Positions 1 to 6,142 of a stretch of DNA of 11,933 nt are shown piece after piece. The notes under the pieces were generated by a model. The model made no database searches, was not told where the DNA came from, and saw nothing but the letters and a program-made list of their open reading frames with translations. This DNA is from Betaproteobacteria bacterium (lineage in GTDB: Bacteria; Pseudomonadota; Gammaproteobacteria; Burkholderiales; SG8-41): contig JANXRI010000306.1 of assembly GCA_025353085.1 (NCBI GenBank), positions 1 to 11,933 on the forward strand, written 5' to 3'. A program made the translations under genes and the position numbers. The stretch's first letter is position 1. Each line of letters begins with the position of its first letter.

Positions 1-64
1 TGTTCACCATGACCTCAGCCCGCGACTTGGCGAGCCAATCACGATGTTGAAACCACTAACTGGA

Positions 65-97
65 GAGCCGTGTGCGGGAGAACCGCACGCACGGTTC
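65..97 (+). ncRNA. Group II intron domain V catalytic hairpin
   Basis: A 33-nt hairpin: the lower helix pairs 65-71 with 91-97 (including one G-T wobble), a two-base bulge sits at 89-90, the upper helix pairs 72-77 with 83-88, and the loop is 78-82 (GAGAA). The AGC triad at 66-68 matches the catalytic triad position of group II introns. Domain V binds the catalytic metals in splicing. A three-base linker (98-100) leads to domain VI. Confidence 0.88.
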
Positions 98-100
98 GGA

Positions 101-131
101 GGGAGGGGAGGGCGATAGCCCTTCCCTACCC
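101..131 (+). ncRNA. Group II intron domain VI with branch-point A
   Basis: Positions 101-103 pair with 129-131, 104 pairs with 127, and 105-113 pair with 118-126 (one G-T wobble) around a GATA loop at 114-117. The only unpaired base in the helix is A128, exactly where the lariat branch-point adenosine is expected. The helix is otherwise unbroken, which argues for a functional, not decayed, 3' end. Confidence 0.85.
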
Positions 132-157
132 CTATCGAAAAAAATTGTTTTTAAGAC

Positions 158-178
158 TCGATCCTCAATCCTCGATCC
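158..178. repeat. Three tandem heptamers
   Basis: Three back-to-back 7-bp units: TCGATCC, TCAATCC, TCGATCC. The middle unit differs by one base. They lie between the intron 3' end and the stop codon of the glutathione transferase gene. This is a short non-coding tandem repeat with no function visible. Confidence 0.6.
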
Positions 179-183
179 TGCCT

Positions 184-795
184 TCAAGCGCTTGGCATGG
201 TCGCCTGCATCGAAGGCCGCGCCAAAAATTTCTCGTACCACGTAGTAAGTCGCGGGCGGGCATCGCGCCAGTGGTCATCACCGTACCGAAAATCGAGCCA
301 GCCCAGTGCGCACGCAACGGTGATGCCGCCAATGGTGGGCTCACCGTCGAGCGTGCCGACTTCGCGCTCGAGCAGGTCAAGCCCGCCGTGCCACTTCTTG
401 GTTTGCCCCGCTACCCAGCCCGCCCACTGGAATTCTTTCGGCCGCACGGCCATTTCATAGCGGCAGAGGACGCCCGCGTCCAGGATGCCGTCGCCGGTGG
501 CTTGCAGTTTAAGCGCGGTCCACCGCGCTGGCCCGCTGGCGGGGAACAGCTTGCGCCCGGCATGCATGGTGTCGAGATATTCGCAAATCACCGGCGAATC
601 GAAGAGGGCGCTGCCATCGTCAAGAATCAGCGCGGGAATTTTTGCGAGTGGATTGGCTTTCGACAACGCGGGACTCTCCGTGACCGGCGATACTGCTGTC
701 GCAATCTCTTCTATGTTTTTTTCGAGGGCGGTTTCACGCACAAATACGCGCACCTTGCGCACGAACGGTGACGCGTTGTTGAAGAAGAGTTTCAT
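184..795 (-). CDS. Glutathione S-transferase, YibF-like
   Basis: A cytosolic glutathione transferase of 203 residues, the normal family length. The N-terminal thioredoxin fold starts MKLFFNNASPFVRK, with Ser9 in the thiol-activating position and the SPFVRK motif found in E. coli YibF. The cis-proline segment NPLAKIPAL (about residues 48-56) and the glutathione gamma-glutamyl contact motif FDSP follow. The all-alpha C-terminal domain contains DGILDAG and a final CALGWLDFR helix, again like YibF. The ATG at 795 is preferred over an in-frame start at 855 because homologues begin at this MKL and the 20 extra residues look unrelated. It lies 74 bp downstream of the acylphosphatase on the same strand and could share its transcript. 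Family assignment is firm; the physiological substrate is unknown. Confidence 0.9.
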   Translation of the reverse strand: MKLFFNNASPFVRKVRVFVRETALEKNIEEIATAVSPVTESPALSKANPLAKIPALILDDGSALFDSPVICEYLDTMHAGRKLFPASGPARWTALKLQATGDGILDAGVLCRYEMAVRPKEFQWAGWVAGQTKKWHGGLDLLEREVGTLDGEPTIGGITVACALGWLDFRYGDDHWRDARPRLTTWYEKFLARPSMQATMPSA

Positions 796-869
796 CGGTT
801 TGACTCCATGGATGGTAGTGGTGAGCAGACTTTCACCGAGTCGCAAGTCTAACATCTGCGCCTTGTAGC

Positions 870-1145
870 TCAGGCGGTCGGCCGTATTTCGAATTGCGTA
901 TAGCAGCCTTCCGACGCGGTAATGGCTATTGCCTGGACTCGCGCGTGACGGGGCCCGCGACGCGCCAATTCGAGTAGCTGGGCAACCGCGTCGGCGGCGC
1001 CGCCTACTACGGCCTCGACCGTCCCATCAGCGCGATTGCGAATCCAGCCCGTGCAATTGAGTTCCAGCGCGTTCGCATAGAGGAACTGGCGATAGCCCAC
1101 GCCCTGGACCGTTCCGGTCACAATCAAGTGTCGTGTAGCTCCCAT
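870..1145 (-). CDS. acyP: Acylphosphatase
   Basis: A small cytosolic enzyme of 91 residues that hydrolyses carboxyl-phosphate bonds such as those in acetyl phosphate or carbamoyl phosphate. The signature GTVQGVGYRQF (residues 11-21) carries the phosphate-binding loop with catalytic Arg19. The second signature GWIRNRADGTVE (33-44) carries catalytic Asn37. Length and both motifs match the family in full. An upstream in-frame start at 1247 would add 34 Gly/Pro/Cys-rich residues with no family match, so the ATG at 1145 is chosen. No strong ribosome-binding site is visible before it. It is divergent from the GGDEF-EAL gene and upstream of the glutathione transferase. Confidence 0.93.
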   Translation of the reverse strand: MGATRHLIVTGTVQGVGYRQFLYANALELNCTGWIRNRADGTVEAVVGGAADAVAQLLELARRGPRHARVQAIAITASEGCYTQFEIRPTA

Positions 1146-1320
1146 ATCGTCTAACGGGCCTGGTTGGACTAGGCCACACAATACAACCTGGGTGCAGTTG
1201 AATCCAGACGGGGGTGGCGGCCGCCTGCCGCAGCCTCCCAATCGCACGCTGTGGAGTGCCCGTGCATGCGGTAGACTAGCTGTTAAGACAATAACAACGA
1301 GGCATCCTTAGTGGAGCCAC

Positions 1321-1349
1321 ACAACAATGGTCATGCCATGACTTGTCAA
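1321..1349 (-). promoter_or_regulatory. Possible promoter of acylphosphatase gene
   Basis: On the - strand a perfect TTGACA (1349-1344) is followed after 17 bp by TGTTGT (1326-1321), a poor -10 element matching TATAAT at three of six positions. It points toward the acylphosphatase start about 175 bp away. The spacer contains the palindrome at 1330-1342, so a bound regulator would sit between the two boxes. Assigned from sequence only; the weak -10 keeps confidence low. Confidence 0.25.
1330..1342. promoter_or_regulatory. Perfect palindrome, possible operator
   Basis: GTCATG-C-CATGAC is a perfect inverted repeat with 6-bp arms in the divergent intergenic region. It could be a dimer-binding operator controlling the leftward gene, the rightward cluster or both. 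The regulator is unknown and no transcription factor gene lies in the window. Confidence 0.35.
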
Positions 1350-1492
1350 CCATCGGCGGGCGGATTAAACGCCGCTTCGATTGAGCGCAGACGCGATGCC
1401 GCGATTCCATGACGGCACACGCGCGGTAATTTCGCTAACCATTTTCGTGCGTGGACCCGGTGCAAAGCCCGTGCCTTCGCGATTGATCGCCC

Positions 1493-1497
1493 GAGGG
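1493..1497 (+). promoter_or_regulatory. Ribosome-binding site of GGDEF-EAL gene
   Basis: GAGGG lies 5 nt before the ATG at 1503 but only 2 nt before the GTG at 1500. The spacing favours ATG 1503 as the true start. Confidence 0.55.
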
Positions 1498-1502
1498 ATG
1501 TG

Positions 1503-3575
1503 ATGCGGCCCGGTCTGGGTGCGAAATTCACGCTTACGGTGCTAACCATTCTGGCGGGCACCATGGCAGTAAGCACTTTTTATTCTCTCAACACCTCGAG
1601 TCGTTTTTACGAAGAACAACTGGTCGAACGCGGCCACGCGCTCGGCGGCCTGATTGCTCTCGTCAGCCCGGAAGCTATATTAGGCTTCGATTACCTGTTG
1701 CTTAATAACTACACACGTGAAGTGTCCTCGCAACAGGATGTTGTTTATGGCGTGATCATGAGTCCGCAGGGAACGCCGATCAGCGCTCATATCAAAGACT
1801 CGGATCCTGTGATCAAAAAGTATTTCGCCGGCCAGAAATCGAATGACATCCAGAAGTTGCTGGAGAGGCTGAACGGGCGCGCCGAATTGATCCAGCTTGA
1901 GTTTCCGATTGCCCATAACGGCGTCCTGCTGGGGCGTTTTCTGGTCGGTATCAGCCGGCAATCGCTGCAAAATGAATTTCGCCGGCAACTAATAATTCAG
2001 GTGCTCGTATTGACCGCTCTTGTTCTGTTTCTGAGCGCGGCAATCCATGTGGTGTTCCGGTTTAACGTACTGTTTCCGATCCGCAAGCTCATGGCGGCAT
2101 CGCAGAAGGTCGGCCGCGGTCAATACACCCTCGTAGAAGTGAAGTCCACGGACGAGCTGGGAATGCTTGCCCGGGCATTTAACGCGATGATCGAAGAAAT
2201 TCGGCGGGAGCAGGCGAACCTCCACCGCCAGGCCAACTTCGACCTCTTGACCGGCCTGCCTAACCGGATGATGGCGCTTGATCGCATTGGTCAGGAAATC
2301 AACCGGGCGCGGCGCGCGCGCCAGCGGTTCGCCATGTTTTTTATCGATCTCGACAATTTTAAAGACGTAAATGATTCGCTGGGTCATGCGGTAGGCGACG
2401 ACTTATTGGTCGCGACCGGGGTGCGCGTGCGCGCTACTTTGAGGGATGCCGACACCGTGGCGCGTCTCGGTGGAGACGAGTTTCTGGTCTTGGCACCCGA
2501 TGTCGTTAACGAGGCACAGGTGGAGGAGATTGCGGACCGATTGATCAAGGCGATCTCCGAACCTCAAGATTTAAACGGACGCAAAGTCGTGGCTCGCTGC
2601 AGTGTCGGCATCGCGCTTTATCCGGACAACGGCGAGAGCGTGGAAACGCTGATGGCGAATGCCGACAACGCCATGTACCAGGCGAAGGCCACCGGGCAGG
2701 GTTCCGCCAAGTTCTTTACGGAGGAAATGAACATCCGGCTGCGGGAACGCATGCAAATGGAGCAGGATCTCAATCTGGCAATAGAACTCGGGCAGTTGGC
2801 GCTCAATTTTCAGCCCATTTTTAGTACGGCGGGCCAGCATCATCGCGGTGCCGAGGTGTTATTGCGCTGGCATCATCCCGAGAAGGGCACCATCAGCCCT
2901 GCCGTCTTTATTCCGTTGGCGGAGGCCACCGGTCAGATTGTCGGCATCGGCGATTGGGTTCTCGAACAAGCCTTTAGAAGCTTGTCGTCCTGGCGCGACC
3001 GAGGCATTAGCCCAGGATTTCTGGCGGTGAATATATCCCGGATTCAATTCAAAAAGCGCTTGTCCAAAAGGCTCGCCGAACTGATGTCGATCTACCAGGT
3101 TCCCAGTACTGCGCTGGAACTTGAAATCACCGAGAGCGTCCTTCTGGATGATCACAGTCAGATCGCCGAGGAGCTAACCGCCTTGCGTTCCATCGGCATG
3201 ACCTTGTCGCTGGATGATTTCGGCACCGGCTACTCGTCCCTCAGTTACCTGAAACGCTTCAAGTTCGACGTTTTAAAGATCGATCGCAGCTTCGTTGCCG
3301 GCCTACCCGATAGTCCAGACGATGTTTCTTTGGTGAAGGCCATACTCGCCATGGCCAATGGACTTGACCTTCGAGTGGTCGCGGAGGGCGTGGAGAACAA
3401 CGACCAGTTAAGTTTTCTTACGATGCAGGGCTGCGATCTCGCGCAAGGCTATCTTCTTGGCAAGCCGATGAGTCGCGAGGCATACCTGAGTTATCTGACA
3501 AACCTGCAAGCCGGCAGTGCAGCGCTTCCGCCGTCTGCGAATCGCAATGAGCGCACGATCGGCAGTTCGAGTTGA
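1503..3575 (+). CDS. Membrane HAMP-GGDEF-EAL c-di-GMP enzyme
   Basis: A 690-residue inner-membrane sensor that should make and/or degrade cyclic di-GMP. Order: membrane helix about 8-28; periplasmic sensor region about 30-162 (not assignable by eye, possibly Cache/CHASE-like); second helix about 163-185; HAMP linker about 186-240; GGDEF domain about 245-405; EAL domain about 415-665. The synthase site GGDEF (323-327) is intact, and RDAD (314-317) five residues earlier is an RxxD product-inhibition site. The EAL motif reads EVL (451-453), keeping the metal-binding Glu. Other phosphodiesterase residues are present: Asn510, the ELEITE block, DDFGTGYSS (571-579), Lys592, Glu628 and QGY (648-650). 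Both activities are therefore possible. The stop codon overlaps the next start (TGATG), which suggests coupling to the binding protein that may signal to it. Net activity cannot be told from sequence. Confidence 0.93.
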   Translation: MRPGLGAKFTLTVLTILAGTMAVSTFYSLNTSSRFYEEQLVERGHALGGLIALVSPEAILGFDYLLLNNYTREVSSQQDVVYGVIMSPQGTPISAHIKDSDPVIKKYFAGQKSNDIQKLLERLNGRAELIQLEFPIAHNGVLLGRFLVGISRQSLQNEFRRQLIIQVLVLTALVLFLSAAIHVVFRFNVLFPIRKLMAASQKVGRGQYTLVEVKSTDELGMLARAFNAMIEEIRREQANLHRQANFDLLTGLPNRMMALDRIGQEINRARRARQRFAMFFIDLDNFKDVNDSLGHAVGDDLLVATGVRVRATLRDADTVARLGGDEFLVLAPDVVNEAQVEEIADRLIKAISEPQDLNGRKVVARCSVGIALYPDNGESVETLMANADNAMYQAKATGQGSAKFFTEEMNIRLRERMQMEQDLNLAIELGQLALNFQPIFSTAGQHHRGAEVLLRWHHPEKGTISPAVFIPLAEATGQIVGIGDWVLEQAFRSLSSWRDRGISPGFLAVNISRIQFKKRLSKRLAELMSIYQVPSTALELEITESVLLDDHSQIAEELTALRSIGMTLSLDDFGTGYSSLSYLKRFKFDVLKIDRSFVAGLPDSPDDVSLVKAILAMANGLDLRVVAEGVENNDQLSFLTMQGCDLAQGYLLGKPMSREAYLSYLTNLQAGSAALPPSANRNERTIGSSS

Positions 3576-4522
3576 TGGGCGACAACCAGCTAATAAGAAT
3601 TCACTCTGGAGGGCTCTGGAACCGTGGGAAAGTCCTCCTCATTATCTGGGCGGTCGTGACTGCGGCCCTGGCGCCCGTTGTCCAGTCCGCGGACGACTCT
3701 TTGACCATGGGAGTTTTCCCGCGTCGTAGTTCCGCGGAAACAGCAAAAGCGTTTACACCTATGGCCGACTACCTTGGGGAACGGCTCGGCCGCAAGGTGA
3801 AAGTGGTCACATCCAAGAATTTCGACTCCTTCTGGGAGGCAGTAACGCATCAGCGTTTCGACATTGTCCACTACAACCAGTATCACTACATCCGTTCGGC
3901 GCAGCACTACCAGGTCGTCGCGCACATCGAAGAGTTCGGAAAAAGCACGATCTCCGGCGTAGTCTTTGTACGCAAGGACAGCGGGATCACCGCTTTGACC
4001 CAGCTCCGGGGCCGCACGGTGATGTTCGGCGGTGGAGAGGATGCGATGATCAGCTACATCGCGAATCGTTATTTGTTTCTACAAGCGGGACTGAAAAAAG
4101 ATGATTTCAAGTCGCTGTTTGCCATCAATCCGCCTAACGCGATCGTGGCCCTTGTGCGTCGCCAGGCTGATGCGGCCGGTGCCGGGGATGGCGTGCTGGA
4201 TCTCCCGGAGGTAAGAAACGCCATCGACACGGATGTGTTGATGGCGCTGGCCGTCTCGGCGCCTCTACTTCATTTGCCCATGGCGGTGAAGCGAAAGATG
4301 TCGGCCAAACTCCGCCTATCGATACAATCAATATTGGTGGATCTCAAAAACAGCGAACGTGGCAGGCAGGTCTTGAAGTCGGCCGAGCTGACCGGCATGG
4401 GAAAAGCGGAGGACAGGGATTACGACCCGCATCGCAAGATGGTGAATTCCGTATTTGGACCAGCGGTCATTGCAAATAAACAGTCCACGCGAGGGCAAGA
4501 GTCTGCTGGCCCTGTAAGATAG
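3575..4522 (+). CDS. PhnD-type periplasmic binding protein, copy 1
   Basis: A 315-residue type II periplasmic binding protein of the phosphate/phosphite/phosphonate (PhnD-like) family. Residues 1-39 form a Sec signal with a charged start, the hydrophobic core VLLIIWAVVTAALAPVV and a likely cut after VQSA. The mature protein begins LTMGVFP and shows TPMADYLGERLGRKV, a DIVHYNQYHYI block (about 96-106), RKDSGIT, INPPN and a final DYDPHRKM. ATG 3575 overlaps the preceding TGA by one base; a TTG one codon earlier is less likely. No ABC permease or ATPase gene is in the window, so a sensory role beside the GGDEF-EAL protein is plausible (inference; compare NspS with MbaA). The C-terminal tail after about residue 297 is longer and more polar than in copy 2. 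The ligand is unknown; phosphate, phosphonate or another oxyanion all remain possible. Confidence 0.88.
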   Translation: MGDNQLIRIHSGGLWNRGKVLLIIWAVVTAALAPVVQSADDSLTMGVFPRRSSAETAKAFTPMADYLGERLGRKVKVVTSKNFDSFWEAVTHQRFDIVHYNQYHYIRSAQHYQVVAHIEEFGKSTISGVVFVRKDSGITALTQLRGRTVMFGGGEDAMISYIANRYLFLQAGLKKDDFKSLFAINPPNAIVALVRRQADAAGAGDGVLDLPEVRNAIDTDVLMALAVSAPLLHLPMAVKRKMSAKLRLSIQSILVDLKNSERGRQVLKSAELTGMGKAEDRDYDPHRKMVNSVFGPAVIANKQSTRGQESAGPVR

Positions 4523-4632
4523 GAATGCGGCGGCGAGGGAGAGCGAGATCGAATGGCGCGATGCGAAGACAAAGGCGAGGTGATGTGCCGAAGTCCAAAT
4601 GAATAGCACTGCGCTCGAGCGGAAAACTGCTG

Positions 4633-5526
4633 ATGGAAATTAAATCTATATTTGGTTTGAATAACAAGCGACGGCGTATCATTCAGTTGCTTTGTTTAAT
4701 TTTGATGCCCGTCATGCCATCCGGCACCCAAGCTGCGGAGCCGCCATTGATCATGGGGATTTTTCCGCGGAACAAGGCCACCGAAACCACCACAATGTAT
4801 ACGCCGTTGGCGAATTATCTGAGCGAGCGGCTCGGTCGCAAAGTCGTGTTGGTCACTTCGAAGGATTTTGCCTCGTTCTGGCGGGGAGTCGAGAAGCGTC
4901 AGTACGACATCGTGCACTACAACCAATATCACTATATTCATTCGAGCCAGGCTTATAAGGTCATCGCCCACAACCAGGAATTCGGCAAAGATGCGGTCGC
5001 TGGTGCGCTATACGTCCGCAAGGACAGCGGCATCACCGAGTTGGCCCAGTTGCGCGGGCGCACGATAATCTTTGGGGGGGGCAGGGACGCTATGCTCAGT
5101 TACATCGCGCCCCGGTTTCTGTTAATGCAGGCTGGATTGAAAGAAGCGGATTTCAAGACGGAATTTGCCGTCAATCCCCCGAATACGCTGCTCGCGCTCT
5201 ATAACAAGCAGGCGGATGCAGCCGGCGGTGGAGATATATTGATCGATCTGCCGGTGGTAAAGAACGCCATCAATACTCAGGAACTCAAACTGCTGGCGGC
5301 AACAGAGCCCCTGCTATTTCTGCCGTGGGCAGTTAAACGCACCATGCCGGCGAAGCTTGCGGAATCCATCCAGTCGATCATTGTGAACCTCGGTGGCAGC
5401 GATGCCGGTAAGGTAGTATTGAAGGCGGCGATGACGACGGGAATGGGAAAGGCGGCGGATAAGGACTACGATCCCCATCGCAAAATGACGACCGCGGTAT
5501 TCGGTAAACAGGGCATCATTAAATAG
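4633..5526 (+). CDS. PhnD-type periplasmic binding protein, copy 2
   Basis: A 297-residue paralogue of the preceding gene. The two mature proteins align without gaps over 247 residues (copy 1 residues 43-289 against copy 2 residues 39-285), with well over half the positions identical by eye. Shared blocks include LGRKV, DIVHYNQYHYI, RKDSGIT, LRGRT, FGGG, NPPN, QADAAG and DYDPHRKM. The signal peptide covers about residues 1-34 (KRRR, then a hydrophobic core) with a cut near TQA-A; its Cys21 is not in a proper lipobox. A 110-bp gap separates it from copy 1, the largest in the cluster; the gap holds a 10-bp palindrome (CGCTCGAGCG) just before the start but no convincing terminator or gene. The ribosome-binding site is weak. 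Differences between the copies outside the shared blocks suggest different ligands or partners, but this is inference. Confidence 0.88.
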   Translation: MEIKSIFGLNNKRRRIIQLLCLILMPVMPSGTQAAEPPLIMGIFPRNKATETTTMYTPLANYLSERLGRKVVLVTSKDFASFWRGVEKRQYDIVHYNQYHYIHSSQAYKVIAHNQEFGKDAVAGALYVRKDSGITELAQLRGRTIIFGGGRDAMLSYIAPRFLLMQAGLKEADFKTEFAVNPPNTLLALYNKQADAAGGGDILIDLPVVKNAINTQELKLLAATEPLLFLPWAVKRTMPAKLAESIQSIIVNLGGSDAGKVVLKAAMTTGMGKAADKDYDPHRKMTTAVFGKQGIIK

Positions 5527-5539
5527 GTGTTTGCGCGAC

Positions 5540-6136
5540 ATGAGTGAGCAAACCATTCCAGATAGCAGCGCGGCTAGCGCAGACAGCCAAGGTAGCCAAG
5601 GTAGCGCAGGAAAGCAGGTTGCCCGCAACGGCGCGACGGCATGGAAAACGCCGCTCATGGTGGGCTTGATGTTCGGCCTGGTACTGTGGTCGCATTACGT
5701 GTCTGGCGTGCGGGTATTCCGATCTGAATCGGTATCCGAGCCGGGTTGGGAAAAATTCCGCGCCGATTACCAGATCGATTACTTCGGCGAGGACGGCCAA
5801 TTTGTGCGGGCTGTTCAGAACGGCTACAACTTGGTTAACTACACCTACAAGTACGCATCACGCTTTACGCGGAAGACCGCCGCCGACCATGTGCATTCCT
5901 GCGCGTCGTGCCACACCCCTGAGGATCTCGCTTACGGCTTCGTAAATTCGGATCGCATGGATCCCAAGTTGGGCAGGCGTGTCTCATTCGAAGACCGGGT
6001 GCGATGGTGCTATGCCAACTCGATGGGTGGCTTTGTGCCGACGATTTATGATCCCGCAATCCGTGACATCCGACTGCTAGCGCGGGCGGTTGCCCATAAC
6101 CTCCAACTAAGCGAAGGCGCGATCAGGGGCGAGGAA
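5540..6136 (+). CDS. Anchored one-haem cytochrome c, SoxA/TsdA-like
   Basis: A protein of 199 residues (start ATG 5540; TAG stop at 6137-6139) with a Ser/Gln/Gly-rich cytosolic tail (1-36), one membrane helix (about 37-58) and a periplasmic domain. The haem c site is CASCH (121-125), His125 being the proximal ligand. The later segment FEDRVRWCYANSMGG places Cys157 where SoxA and the N-terminal TsdA haem have a Cys axial ligand. The same segment occurs in the next protein (FELRQMQCFINSSNG). There is no second CxxCH. I infer an electron-transfer or catalytic partner of the adjacent two-haem cytochrome. AGGTG sits about 10 nt before the ATG; a TTG at 5531 is less likely. No named family can be asserted. 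The short direct repeat of nine bases around 5584-5601 encodes the SQGSQGS stretch. Confidence 0.8.
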
Positions 6137-6142
6137 TAGCCG

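Larger units (their letters stand above)
1..135 (+). mobile_element. Group II intron, 3' end only
   Basis: This is the 3' terminal part of a self-splicing group II intron, a retroelement that moves through a spliced RNA and an intron-encoded reverse transcriptase. Domain V (65-97) and domain VI (101-131) fold cleanly from the sequence, and the end at 134-135 (AT) fits the usual AY 3' boundary. The branch-point candidate A128 lies 7 nt before that end. Positions 1-64 would be the tail of domain IV or its junction; no convincing reverse-transcriptase C-terminus is readable there. The 3' exon begins near 136 with an A-rich then T-rich stretch. Whether the intron is complete, and its class, depends on sequence left of the window. 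The orientation is opposite to the glutathione transferase gene that follows. Confidence 0.85.
1146..1502. other. Divergent intergenic region, 357 bp
   Basis: This lies between the acylphosphatase (leftward) and the six-gene cluster (rightward), so promoters for both directions should be here. A perfect 13-bp palindrome at 1330-1342 and a consensus TTGACA on the - strand (1349-1344) are the only notable signals. A weak + strand pair, TTGTCA at 1343-1348 and TTAAAC at 1365-1370 (16-bp spacer), could serve the cluster. No tRNA, riboswitch fold or conserved small gene was recognised. Confidence 0.5.

Noticed and set aside
2..118. Open frame running through intron domain V, possibly a reverse-transcriptase C-terminus
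   Set aside because: The frame crosses the domain V and VI hairpins, whose base pairing explains the sequence, and the translation shows no maturase motif; it is likely open by chance.
70..771. Long + strand open frame of 233 codons
   Set aside because: It begins inside intron domain V and runs antisense to the well-supported glutathione transferase; the composition is that of a GC-rich shadow frame.
860..885. tRNA-like 5' segment (GCGCCTTGTAGCTCAGGCGG)
   Set aside because: It resembles the acceptor and D-arm start of a tRNA, but no anticodon arm, T-arm (GGTTCGAATCC-like) or matching acceptor strand follows, and it lies over the 3' end of the acylphosphatase gene.
3575..5526. Classical phosphonate ABC importer operon
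   Set aside because: Only binding-protein genes are present; no ATPase or permease gene lies between the GGDEF-EAL and cytochrome genes, so transport by this locus alone is not supported.
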